Shown here one piece after another: positions 1 to 7,234 of a DNA stretch of 14,604 nucleotides (its first letter is position 1; each line of letters opens with the position of its first letter). The notes beneath the pieces were generated by a model. That model did no database searches, had not been told where the DNA came from, and saw only the letters and a list, made by a program, of their open reading frames with translations. This stretch comes from Leucobacter sp. (GTDB lineage: Bacteria > Actinomycetota > Actinomycetes > Actinomycetales > Microbacteriaceae): contig JAAZHL010000279.1 of NCBI GenBank assembly GCA_012510755.1, forward strand, positions 1 through 14,604. The letters run 5' to 3'. A program made the translations under genes and the position numbers.

Positions 1-9
1 AAATAACTT

Positions 10-37
10 GGCACAGCGAAGAACTTTGGCGAGTGCC
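10..37 (-). terminator. Possible weak terminator after the ABC ATPase gene
   Basis: Directly after the stop codon of the ABC ATPase gene, the minus strand reads GGCAC (33-37), an 18-nt gap, then GTGCC (10-14), followed by a T-rich tail (AAGTTATTT) to the window edge. The 5-bp stem and long loop make this only a weak candidate for an intrinsic terminator. The window ends here, so a downstream gene cannot be excluded. Confidence 0.22.
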
Positions 38-886
38 CTAGTCTTCAGCAACCTCGTCGTAGGCAGTGACACGCAGTGCTGCCGCAAGTTGCTGCACATA
101 TGCGTGATCGGCATTGCGAAAGATCATATTGATGTCGCCCTGCCCAACCAGCTGCCCCTGTTGCAGCACGAGCACTTCTTCAGCGTGCGCCTCGAGCATG
201 CCGATGTCGTGGCTCACAAGCATCATGGTCGCGCCTGTCCGTTCACGAAACCAGCTGAGCAGCTCAACGATGCGGGGACGGTTGTTCGCGTCTACGCCCA
301 GTGTCGGCTCGTCAGCAACGAGCAGTGCGGGCGCGAGCATCAACGACCGCATGACCGCTACGCGCTGACGTTGCCCTTTCGACAATTCGTATGGATATTC
401 CTGCAATTTGCTCAACGGCAACGCAACGATGTCCATCATTTCAGCGATCTGCCGACCGAGAGCTTCGCGATCGAACTTCTTCGTACGCTCAGCAATGGGC
501 TGCAACAAAATGTCGGCAACGCTGAGTTCGGGCGGCAAAGTGGCACCAGCGTCTTGCGCGAGATAACCAACGTGCGCAGTCAATCTGGTGGTCGCGCGAC
601 GCCCAAGCTTTCGCATTGGCACGCCGAGCACGGTTGCGTCACCGCCACTCACCTTGATTCTGCTCTGCTTCTCACCCGCTTCTGCGGCTCGACCAGCAAC
701 AAACCGCGCAATCGTTGATTTGCCAGAGCCGCTCTCGCCGAGCAAAGCGAGCACCTGCCCCCGACGCAGTTCAAAACTCATTCCGGCAATCGCATGAAAC
801 GCCCGGGCTCCGCCGTGAGCGGGATATACCAGTGAGATGTCTGAAACCTGCACTGCCGGGTCTGCGTCTCGACGCGGCTCAATCAT
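38..886 (-). CDS. ABC transporter ATP-binding protein, oligopeptide/dipeptide/nickel (OppF/DppF-like) family
   Basis: This 282-residue protein would hydrolyse ATP to drive an inner-membrane importer, most likely for peptides or nickel. All nucleotide-binding motifs are visible: Walker A GESGSGKST at 50-58, Q-loop Gln111, signature LSKGQ at 168-172 (a variant of LSGGQ), Walker B ALLVADEP at 187-194 with catalytic Glu193, and H-loop His226. The region after Walker B reads TLGVD, where peptide-family members usually have TSALD. The ATG at 884-886 has a good GAGGAG Shine-Dalgarno at 892-897. The gene lies 47 bp downstream of dnaG with its own candidate promoter. It appears alone: no permease, binding protein or OppD partner is in the window, and an OppF-type gene is usually last in its operon, not first. 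Partners could lie beyond position 1. The substrate is unknown. Confidence 0.88.
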   Translation of the reverse strand: MIEPRRDADPAVQVSDISLVYPAHGGARAFHAIAGMSFELRRGQVLALLGESGSGKSTIARFVAGRAAEAGEKQSRIKVSGGDATVLGVPMRKLGRRATTRLTAHVGYLAQDAGATLPPELSVADILLQPIAERTKKFDREALGRQIAEMMDIVALPLSKLQEYPYELSKGQRQRVAVMRSLMLAPALLVADEPTLGVDANNRPRIVELLSWFRERTGATMMLVSHDIGMLEAHAEEVLVLQQGQLVGQGDINMIFRNADHAYVQQLAAALRVTAYDEVAED

Positions 887-906
887 GCCCGCTCCTCAAA
901 AGTCAT
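883..906 (-). CDS. Candidate leaderless 7-codon mini-ORF (MTFEERA) overlapping the ABC gene start
   Basis: On the minus strand an ATG at 904-906 opens the reading frame MTFEERA and stops at TGA 883-885. That TGA overlaps the ABC gene's ATG (884-886) as ATGA. The mini-ORF contains the GAGGAG Shine-Dalgarno (892-897) of the ABC gene, and a TAGCCT box lies six bases before its ATG. The arrangement would let a ribosome entering at the 5' end terminate exactly where the downstream gene begins. It could be chance; the peptide itself resembles nothing I know. An alternative is the remnant tail of a lost upstream gene, but an in-frame TAG lies only three codons before the ATG. Confidence 0.35.
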   Translation of the reverse strand: MTFEERA

Positions 907-912
907 GAGCAC

Positions 913-918
913 AGGCTA
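913..918 (-). promoter_or_regulatory. Candidate -10 box TAGCCT for the ABC ATPase gene
   Basis: TAGCCT fits the actinobacterial TANNNT -10 consensus and ends six bases before the mini-ORF ATG at 904-906, so the transcript would begin at or next to that ATG. The best -35 candidate, CTGAAT at 936-941 with a 17-bp spacer, overlaps the dnaG stop codon and is weak. If real, the promoter separates expression of the transporter gene from dnaG. Confidence 0.4.
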
Positions 919-933
919 CCGTCTTGACCGCCC

Positions 934-2880
934 TCATTCAGGTCGCAGGCTTCGGCGAGCCGATTCCAAGACAGCTAACTGCTGCTGTATTTCACGTGAT
1001 GCCGGTTCGGTGGGGTCTGCGATTCTCTGCAATCTCGACACAAGTTCAGCCTTTAACGAGAGCAGATCGCGGTCAAGCAGCGACACCACCACATCACGCG
1101 CATACGCGCCGAGCATTGCTGGATTGTTCTGCGGCATTGGCGCGAGCGCAAGTTCGCGAAGCAGGTCACGATAGTGCTCTGGCGCTTCAGCCAGCACGTT
1201 TTCAAACCACCCAACCTGCCCAAACGCAGGCAATGACGCGGCGAGAGCGTCGCGCACCACACGAAGTGTGGGCTCGGTGACTTCTGCGGTCACGGCCTGC
1301 GCCATGAGCTCGCCACCGATTTCGGTAGGTTGCTGCAACATTGCCATCAACGCGTCTCGCTCAAGCCGCACCGATGGCGTGGCGGGCAAACTCGTCAGCG
1401 AGATTCGCGGTGCCGCCATCGCAGGCTGGCCAGTCGACGTCGCCCCATACTGCTGGTGGTTGGAGGTTTGCTGGCGGTTGGAGGTTTGCTGGCGGTTGGA
1501 GGGCTGCTGGCGGTTGGAGGGCTGCTGCTGGTTGGGCGGCTGAGCTGATCCTTGCCTTGAGCGACGACCCGCAGCGCTGCGCACAGCAGGCTGCACTTCA
1601 CTGAGATCCATGCCGAGCATGCGCGCAAGTTCGCGGGTATAGCCGGGACGAAGCGCCTGGTCTTTAAGTTCTGCAACAATCGGGGCGGCAGCGCGGAGTG
1701 CCGAGACCCGCCCCTCGACAGAATTCAGGTCAAAACGCGAAATAGCCTGCCGCAGCGCAAATTCAAACAGCGGAACTTTGCGCGTGAAAAGCTGTCGCAC
1801 GGCCTCATCGCCCCGATGCAGCCTCAAATCGGCCGGATCAAGCCCATCAGGTGCGACCGCAACATAGGTTTGTGCGCTGAACAGTTTCTCGTCGCTGAAT
1901 GCTCGTAACGCGGCCTTCTGCCCTGCCTCATCTGGGTCAAAGGTGAAAATCACCTCGGCAGCTGCGTCGTCTCCCATGACGCGACGCAGCACATAGATGT
2001 GTTCTTTTCCGAATGCCGTGCCACACGTCGCCACGGCAGCTTCTTCGCCCGCAAGATGGCACGCCATCACATCGGTGTACCCCTCAACAACGACGACTCG
2101 TTTGCCGCGCGCAATCGCACGCTTCGCAAGGTCGAGACCATACAGCACACGCGATTTGTGATAGATCGGCGTTTCGGGAGTGTTGAGGTACTTTGGCCCG
2201 TTGTCGTCTTCGTACAGTTTGCGCGCACCAAAACCCAGAGTTTGACCGCTCGTGTCGCGAATCGGCCACACGATTCGACCCCGAAACCTGTCATAGACCC
2301 CCCGCTGCCCCTCGCTGACGAGCCCCGCCTGCACAAGCTCACGCTGGGTAACTCCCTGCGCAGTGAGGTGCTTTAGCATGCCGTCCCAGCCACGTGGCGC
2401 GTACCCCACGCCGAAGGTTGAACAAGCTGCCTCATCGAACCCTCGCTGCAGCAAGAATTCTCTCGCCGTTCGTGCCTCTTCACCGCGCAGTTGCTCGAGA
2501 AAGAACTGTGCCGCGGCCTGGTTCGCAGCATAGAGACGCGCGCGGTTCGGGCCGTCATCGCGCCGTTCGCCGCCCTCTTCGTACGTCAGCGTGTACTGAA
2601 TTCTGGCGGCTAGCCGTTCTACGGCTTCGGCGAACGTCAGATGGTCAAGACGCTGCACGAACGTGATGGCATCACCAGACTCTCCGCACCCGAAGCAGTG
2701 GTAATAGCCAAGGCTTGGTCGCACATGAAAGCTGGGGCTGCGCTCATCATGAAAAGGGCAGAGCCCCTTCATCGAGTCAATACCACCCGTCTTGAGCGCC
2801 ACATGGTCACTCACCAGCTCGGCCAAATTGGTGCGACGTTTCACCTCTTCGATGTCACTCGCTTTGATTCGACCAGCCAT
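934..2880 (-). CDS. dnaG: DNA primase
   Basis: DnaG makes the RNA primers for lagging-strand and origin DNA synthesis at the replisome. The 648-residue protein has an N-terminal CHC2 zinc ribbon (Cys41, His44, Cys62, Cys65), a catalytic core with the Toprim motif VVVVEGYTD (262-270, acidic Glu266) and FDPDEAG (314-320, Asp315/Asp317 metal ligands), and a C-terminal region that would contact the DnaB helicase. Between core and C-terminal region lies a Gln/Ser/Asn/Arg-rich linker (about residues 447-480) encoded by an 18-bp tandem repeat. The ATG at 2878-2880 has no convincing Shine-Dalgarno, but TAGACT lies eight bases upstream, which suggests a leaderless or near-leaderless transcript. It follows dgt by 56 bp; dgt-dnaG adjacency is conserved in actinobacteria. 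Confidence 0.98.
   Translation of the reverse strand: MAGRIKASDIEEVKRRTNLAELVSDHVALKTGGIDSMKGLCPFHDERSPSFHVRPSLGYYHCFGCGESGDAITFVQRLDHLTFAEAVERLAARIQYTLTYEEGGERRDDGPNRARLYAANQAAAQFFLEQLRGEEARTAREFLLQRGFDEAACSTFGVGYAPRGWDGMLKHLTAQGVTQRELVQAGLVSEGQRGVYDRFRGRIVWPIRDTSGQTLGFGARKLYEDDNGPKYLNTPETPIYHKSRVLYGLDLAKRAIARGKRVVVVEGYTDVMACHLAGEEAAVATCGTAFGKEHIYVLRRVMGDDAAAEVIFTFDPDEAGQKAALRAFSDEKLFSAQTYVAVAPDGLDPADLRLHRGDEAVRQLFTRKVPLFEFALRQAISRFDLNSVEGRVSALRAAAPIVAELKDQALRPGYTRELARMLGMDLSEVQPAVRSAAGRRSRQGSAQPPNQQQPSNRQQPSNRQQTSNRQQTSNHQQYGATSTGQPAMAAPRISLTSLPATPSVRLERDALMAMLQQPTEIGGELMAQAVTAEVTEPTLRVVRDALAASLPAFGQVGWFENVLAEAPEHYRDLLRELALAPMPQNNPAMLGAYARDVVVSLLDRDLLSLKAELVSRLQRIADPTEPASREIQQQLAVLESARRSLRPE
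1453..1542. repeat. Five-copy 18-bp tandem repeat inside dnaG
   Basis: Five contiguous 18-bp units begin at 1453, 1471, 1489, 1507 and 1525. On the plus strand the consensus is CTGGCGGTTGGAGGNYTG. Units 3 and 4 are identical, unit 2 differs from them at two positions, and units 1 and 5 are the most diverged. As 18 is a multiple of three, copy number can change without breaking the frame. The units encode the repeated Q-Q-(P/T)-S-N-R hexapeptide in the DnaG linker (residues 447-476). Confidence 0.93.
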
Positions 2881-2888
2881 ACCTGTCG

Positions 2889-2917
2889 AGTCTAGTAGCG
2901 ACAGCGCTGAGGCTCAG
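2889..2917 (-). promoter_or_regulatory. Candidate dnaG promoter (TAGACT -10, CTGAGC -35)
   Basis: In the 56-bp dgt-dnaG gap the minus strand carries TAGACT (2889-2894), a match to TANNNT, and CTGAGC (2912-2917) exactly 17 bp upstream as a weak -35. The box ends eight bases before the dnaG ATG, so the mRNA would have almost no leader. The same TAGACT hexamer precedes yebC and the alpha/beta hydrolase unit. Confidence 0.45.
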
Positions 2918-2936
2918 AGAGCAAAAGAATGAAACC

Positions 2937-4232
2937 CTACACGAGCGGTGCGGTGCACAGCCGTTCATACCAGGCAATCGCAGACTGGTCGGTAAGTGAC
3001 GCCACCTGGTCAACGACAGCGCGGCGAGCGTGATCCTCGTCAACTGCTTGACGATAATCGGCAGCGTACGCGGGTTCGAGTTCGCGCGCACCCGACTCCC
3101 AGAGCGTCTGCAATAGCTCGATCAACAGACTTCGTTGACGTCGGTACACGGGTTGCCGCCGGTCACTCTGCATCACAAATGCCGCGACGACCCCTTTGAG
3201 CACGGCGATCTCTGCCCGCACCTCCCGTGGTACGACGACGTTTGCTCCATAGCGTGCGAGCGCGCGTCCATCGGCTGCACGGGTAGTGGCGAGGATCGCT
3301 GAGCGCGCAAACCGCCCGATCATGTCACTCGTGAAATTCTTGAGCTGCGCTTGGTCTGCTCGAGACCCATTCCAACGAATCGGCCAATTCTCGCTGAGCG
3401 CCATTCGTTCAAACCCAGCAGCCAGCTCGGCAGGCTCAAAATCGCCACCCGCCCAATCAGCCACAATTCGAATCAGCGCCTCATGACCCGATTTTGCGGT
3501 CAAGAACTGCGGATCGATGTGCTCTGACACGATCGCGTCTTCGAAATCGTGCACTGAGTACGCAATATCATCACTCAAATCCATGACTTGCGCTTCGACA
3601 CATTTTCGACGCGCAACAGCACCCTGCCGCATCCATTCGAACACTTCTCGATCATCTTCAATGAACCCGAACTTGACCGAACCAGGCTCGGCTTCGGGCA
3701 ACGACCACGGGTATTTGGTGCTTGCGTCGAGCGTGGCTCTCGTGAGATTCAAGCCGAGGCTGCGCCCGTTCTCAGCAAATCGCTTCGGCTCAAGCCTCGT
3801 GAGAATGCGCAGGGTCTGTGCGTTGCCCTCAAACCCGCCAAAATCTGCTGCCCATTCATTGAGTGCGCGCTCACCGTTGTGACCAAACGGAGGGTGCCCC
3901 AAATCGTGAGCGAGACAGGCTGTGTCAACGATCTCTTGATCGAGTCCCAACGACAGTGCCAACTCTCGCCCGATCTGTGCCACCTCAAGCGAGTGGGTCA
4001 ACCGATTTCTCGCGAAATCGACGCCCGCCGTGGGGCTCAGCACTTGTGTTTTTGCGGCCAGCCTTCGCCAGGCGCTCGAGTGCAGCACTCTCGCCCGATC
4101 TCTCGCAAAGTCGCTGCGGCTACCCGAATGGTGTTCGACCGCAAAACGCTCGGCATCATGCGCACTGTATTCGCTGGCCACGACGCCATTCTCAGCAGGT
4201 AACTGCCTGGCCGTTGACCGTTCAGCCGCCAT
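2937..4232 (-). CDS. dgt: Deoxyguanosinetriphosphate triphosphohydrolase-like protein (dGTPase, HD domain)
   Basis: Enzymes of this family remove the whole triphosphate from dGTP or other dNTPs and so help balance the nucleotide pool. The HD-domain signature is clear: RNRLTHSLEV supplies the first His, CLAHDLGHPPFGHNGE the HD pair and further His residues, and VMDLSDDIAYSVHDFED the downstream Asp. The upstream RVLHSSAWRRLAAKTQVLSP block is also typical. The frame stays open upstream to 4541, but that part is dusB read out of frame, so the start is placed at the ATG 4230-4232, giving 431 residues and an 11-nt overlap with dusB. A GTG two codons further upstream, with AGAGG about 10 nt before it, is an alternative start. 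The overlap implies translational coupling with dusB. Location next to dnaG suits a role in supplying replication precursors. Confidence 0.93.
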   Translation of the reverse strand: MAAERSTARQLPAENGVVASEYSAHDAERFAVEHHSGSRSDFARDRARVLHSSAWRRLAAKTQVLSPTAGVDFARNRLTHSLEVAQIGRELALSLGLDQEIVDTACLAHDLGHPPFGHNGERALNEWAADFGGFEGNAQTLRILTRLEPKRFAENGRSLGLNLTRATLDASTKYPWSLPEAEPGSVKFGFIEDDREVFEWMRQGAVARRKCVEAQVMDLSDDIAYSVHDFEDAIVSEHIDPQFLTAKSGHEALIRIVADWAGGDFEPAELAAGFERMALSENWPIRWNGSRADQAQLKNFTSDMIGRFARSAILATTRAADGRALARYGANVVVPREVRAEIAVLKGVVAAFVMQSDRRQPVYRRQRSLLIELLQTLWESGARELEPAYAADYRQAVDEDHARRAVVDQVASLTDQSAIAWYERLCTAPLV

Positions 4233-5418
4233 CGACACCGAGGCCCTGCCTCTCTGCCTCGAGCAATTCACTGAAATCCATGCCATCACTGCTGCGGCTG
4301 TTGAGCCACCCCTCTGGCAACCCCACGCGCTTCGCAGCCCCCGCGCGGCCGCGCTGCCCCTCAGCACCCTCGCCAGGGTAGGGCAACGTGCGATCCATGG
4401 TTGCAAAAATCTCGTCCATTTGCTCGAGCGACTCAACCATCGCCAGTGAACGACGCAAATCGCCGCCCACCGCGTAACCCTTGAAATACCAGGCCACGTG
4501 CTTGCGAATATCACGGCACGCGCGATCTTCTTCGCCGTCAAAGAACTCGATCAGCAGCTCAGTGTGACGACGCATTGCCTGCATCACGAAGCCAAGCGGC
4601 GGCTTCGCAAGCGCAGCCCGGGCTTCTTCAGCAGTGATCTCGCCGGCCTCTGCCCGAAACGCTGCAGCGAGATCACCAAACAGCCAGGGCCTGCCCAAGC
4701 AGCCTCGACCCACCACAACTCCATCGCACCCGGTCTCGTTGACCATGCGAATCGCGTCTTCGGCCGACCAAATATCGCCGTTGCCGAGCACCGGCACGCT
4801 GGTGATCGCCTCTTTGAGTGTGGCAATCGCACCCCAGTCGGCTCGCCCTGAATACAGCTCGCTTGCGGTACGACCATGCAGAGCAATCGCTGCGACGCCC
4901 GCGTCTTCAGCAGCCTTCGCCGCATCGAGATAGGTGAGATGATCGTCATCGATGCCCTTGCGCATCTTCACCGTGAGCGGAATTTCACCGGCAGCTTTCA
5001 CCGCCTGTTCGACGATCGCTCGAAACAAATCTGACTTCCACGGCAGCGCCGATCCCCCACCCTTGCGGGTCACCTTTGGCACCGGGCACCCAAAGTTCAA
5101 ATCAATGTGATCTGCAAGATCTTCATCGACCAGGAACCGCACCGCATCACGTACGGTGTGGGGGTCGACACCGTACAGCTGAATCGAACGAGGGGTTTCG
5201 CTTTCGTGATGCTTGATTAAGCGCAGTGAGCCCGGCGTCTTTTCGACGAGCGCGCGACTGGTAATCATTTCGCTCACATACAGGCCAGCACCATATTCTC
5301 GACACAACCGACGAAACGCCGTGTTCGTGATGCCAGCCATGGGTGCGAGCACGACAGGCACGTCAAGCGTGATCGGGCCGATGCGCAAGCGTGAATCTTG
5401 AAGGGTCGCGGTAGACAT
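4222..5418 (-). CDS. dusB: tRNA-dihydrouridine synthase (DusB family)
   Basis: A flavoenzyme that reduces specific uridines in the tRNA D-loop to dihydrouridine, using FMN and NADPH. The TIM-barrel landmarks appear in order over 398 residues: VLAPMAGITNTAFRRLC (23-39), NFGCPVPKVTRKGGGSAL (108-125) with the catalytic Cys111, the FMN-binding Lys151 in VKMRKG, HGRT (181-184), and LGNGDIWS and VVVGRGCLGRPWLF for phosphate binding. After about residue 350 comes a C-terminal extension rich in Gly and charged residues, common in actinobacterial members. It is the first gene of the minus-strand dusB-dgt-dnaG run and is divergent from recO. No strong Shine-Dalgarno precedes the ATG; a GAGAAT box eight bases upstream could serve as a leaderless -10. 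Confidence 0.96.
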   Translation of the reverse strand: MSTATLQDSRLRIGPITLDVPVVLAPMAGITNTAFRRLCREYGAGLYVSEMITSRALVEKTPGSLRLIKHHESETPRSIQLYGVDPHTVRDAVRFLVDEDLADHIDLNFGCPVPKVTRKGGGSALPWKSDLFRAIVEQAVKAAGEIPLTVKMRKGIDDDHLTYLDAAKAAEDAGVAAIALHGRTASELYSGRADWGAIATLKEAITSVPVLGNGDIWSAEDAIRMVNETGCDGVVVGRGCLGRPWLFGDLAAAFRAEAGEITAEEARAALAKPPLGFVMQAMRRHTELLIEFFDGEEDRACRDIRKHVAWYFKGYAVGGDLRRSLAMVESLEQMDEIFATMDRTLPYPGEGAEGQRGRAGAAKRVGLPEGWLNSRSSDGMDFSELLEAERQGLGVDGG

Positions 5419-5522
5419 ATGCGTCTATTCTCGCACGCCGCCGCGAACGAGTGCGAGCAACCGTGAACCAGTGCAAGCGCGCCGCAGCTCTCACCCGCCC
5501 GCACATGCGAGATGATTGACGT
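5419..5522. promoter_or_regulatory. Divergent dusB/recO intergenic promoter region
   Basis: These 104 bp separate two divergently transcribed genes, so both promoters should lie here. Towards recO, GATGAT ends six bases before the ATG at 5523. Towards dusB, GAGAAT on the minus strand ends eight bases before its ATG. Both keep the A2 and T6 of the -10 consensus but have G at position 1. Neither gene has a clear Shine-Dalgarno, which fits leaderless transcripts. I see no convincing -35 elements or operator. Confidence 0.4.
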
Positions 5523-6239
5523 ATGCCCCTGTACCGCGAGCAAGGCGTCGTGCTTCGTACCCAGAAACTCGGTGAAGCAGACCGCATTGTGACGTTTCTC
5601 ACTGCCGGCAGAGGGCTTTTGCGCGCCGTTGCAAAGGGTGTGCGGCGCACGTCGTCGAAGTTTGGGGCTCGTCTTGAACCCTTTATGGTGGCAGATTTGC
5701 AGCTCTATGAGGGGCGCACCCTCGACACCATCACGCAGGCATCTACGTTGGGCGCGTACGGCCCGCACATCAGCGCAGACTATGACCGTTATCGGGCGGG
5801 CAGTGTGATGGTTGAGACTGCTGAACGGCTCAGCGAGGGCGGCCCTGCCCCCGAGCAGTTCAGGCTATTAGTGGGTGCGCTGCGCACCCTCGCTCAAGGC
5901 CAGATCGATGCTGAGCTGCTGCGTGACGGCTACTTGTTGCGTGCCATGGCGGCGGCAGGGTGGGAACCGGGCTTTGACGCGTGTGTGCGCTGTGGCGCGG
6001 TCGGCCCCCATTCGCATGTCGTCGTGCAGTACGGCGGTGTCGTCTGCGGGAACTGCCGCGTGCCTGGCGCGCCACGATTGACCCCCGAGAGCATTTCGCT
6101 GCTTTCGGCCCTGTTGGCTGGCGATTGGGCTGCGGCCGTGACAGCTGACCCGCTGCATCGCGGTCAGGCTGGCGGCTTCATCGCGGCATACACGCAGTGG
6201 CATCTCGAACGCGGCCTCAAATCGCTGCGCAACAATTAG
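5523..6239 (+). CDS. recO: DNA repair protein RecO
   Basis: RecO is a recombination mediator that, with RecR and RecF, loads RecA on SSB-coated single-stranded DNA and anneals strands during gap repair. The 238-residue protein begins with the family's hallmark OB-fold segment (LYREQGVVLRTQKLGEADRI), followed by a helical middle domain and a zinc-binding CxxC pair at Cys154/Cys157 and Cys175/Cys178 (CVRC, CGNC). Its length is normal for the family. Adjacency to uppS in the same orientation is typical of actinobacteria. The gap to uppS is 119 bp and holds a separate uppS promoter candidate, so the two may not be strictly co-transcribed. Confidence 0.96.
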   Translation: MPLYREQGVVLRTQKLGEADRIVTFLTAGRGLLRAVAKGVRRTSSKFGARLEPFMVADLQLYEGRTLDTITQASTLGAYGPHISADYDRYRAGSVMVETAERLSEGGPAPEQFRLLVGALRTLAQGQIDAELLRDGYLLRAMAAAGWEPGFDACVRCGAVGPHSHVVVQYGGVVCGNCRVPGAPRLTPESISLLSALLAGDWAAAVTADPLHRGQAGGFIAAYTQWHLERGLKSLRNN

Positions 6240-6346
6240 TGCGCCCGCACGACCCAGGCGCGCATTCCCAGGCACGCAGGCTCAGCCCAACCCCATTTCC
6301 CACTCCGCAGTGCACGAGGTTGCATCAAGCTCACACCTGGCACCGA

Positions 6347-6352
6347 TAAAGT
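6347..6352 (+). promoter_or_regulatory. Candidate leaderless uppS promoter (-10 TAAAGT)
   Basis: TAAAGT matches TANNNT and ends exactly six bases before the uppS ATG at 6359, placing the expected transcription start at the first base of the start codon. No Shine-Dalgarno is present before this ATG. A TTGCAT at 6320-6325 is 21 bp upstream, too far for a normal -35. Confidence 0.5.
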
Positions 6353-6358
6353 TGTCGA

Positions 6359-7153
6359 ATGAGCATGCGCCGCGCACCGCAAGAGATCGTGCCTGTCGAT
6401 TGGACCGGCGAATACCCGCCACGTTTCGCTGGCAAGGCTCCGAAGCACGTCGCAATCGTGATGGACGGCAACGGCCGGTGGGCAAACCGCCGTGGACTGC
6501 CGCGTGTCGAGGGTCACCGGCAAGGCGAGCAGGCACTGCTCGATGTGGTCGCGGGCGCAATTCAAGCCGGTGTCAGCCACCTCAGCGTCTATGCGTTTTC
6601 CACTGAGAACTGGCGCAGGTCGCCTGACGAGGTGCGTTTTCTCATGGGCTTCAACCGCGAGGTCTTGCGTACCCGGCGCGAGCAACTGCACGCCTGGAAC
6701 GTGCGTATGCGCTGGGCCGGCCGCCGCCCCAAGCTGTGGGGTTCGGTGATCAGCGAGTTGAAGACATCTGAGCAGGTCACCGCCGCGAACACTGGTCTCA
6801 CGCTCACGATGTGTGTGAACTACGGTGGTCGTAACGAACTGACCGACGCGATGCGGGCGATCGCGTTCGAAGTAGAGATGGGTCGGTTGTCACCGCAAGG
6901 CATCACCGAGCGCACCATCGCGCGTCACCTTTACGTGCCCGAGTTGCCCGACGTCGATCTGTTTCTGCGTTCGAGCGGCGAGCAACGAACCAGCAATTTC
7001 ATGCTGTGGCAGTCAGCGTACGCCGAGATGGTGTTTCTCGACACGTTGTGGCCAGATTTCGATCGACAGCTTCTGTGGCAGGCGATTGAAATCTACCAGG
7101 ATCGCGAGCGCCGTTTCGGCGGAGCCGTCGACGCGCCCAAGCAAACCCGGTAG
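6359..7153 (+). CDS. uppS: Isoprenyl transferase (undecaprenyl / polyprenyl diphosphate synthase)
   Basis: A cis-prenyltransferase that extends farnesyl or geranyl diphosphate with isopentenyl diphosphate to form the C50-C55 lipid carrier for peptidoglycan and other wall polymers. Family motifs are all visible in 264 residues: HVAIVMDGNGRWA (30-42) with catalytic Asp36, AFSTENWRR (79-87), NYGGR (154-158) and the IPP-binding RSSGEQRTSNFMLWQ (204-218). The IPP motif reads RSSGEQRTS where the more usual form is RTSGEQRIS. Its length is slightly above that of proteobacterial UppS, as expected for actinobacterial long-chain forms. The first ATG is chosen because of the -10 box six bases upstream; a second ATG two codons later is possible. 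Product chain length cannot be read from the sequence with confidence. Confidence 0.96.
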   Translation: MSMRRAPQEIVPVDWTGEYPPRFAGKAPKHVAIVMDGNGRWANRRGLPRVEGHRQGEQALLDVVAGAIQAGVSHLSVYAFSTENWRRSPDEVRFLMGFNREVLRTRREQLHAWNVRMRWAGRRPKLWGSVISELKTSEQVTAANTGLTLTMCVNYGGRNELTDAMRAIAFEVEMGRLSPQGITERTIARHLYVPELPDVDLFLRSSGEQRTSNFMLWQSAYAEMVFLDTLWPDFDRQLLWQAIEIYQDRERRFGGAVDAPKQTR

Positions 7154-7234
7154 GCGGCCAGACCGGGCAACCCACTGCCGACTAGGCCGTTAAGGGCCAG
7201 CCGCGACCCGCTCACTGCGGTCGGTTGATCACCG
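7146..7234. terminator. Convergent uppS/ruvC intergenic region with weak hairpins
   Basis: The 81 bp between the two converging stop codons (7154-7234) should contain transcription ends for both genes. CCCGGT (7146-7151) and ACCGGG (7162-7167) form a 6-bp stem around the uppS stop codon, and two shorter hairpins follow. None has a T-run, so no classical intrinsic terminator is seen; termination may be Rho-dependent or use a T-less hairpin. Confidence 0.3.

Noticed and set aside
4233..4541. N-terminal extension of dgt (103 extra residues)
   Set aside because: The segment is dusB coding sequence read in another frame; family length and the overlap with the dusB stop support the start at 4232.
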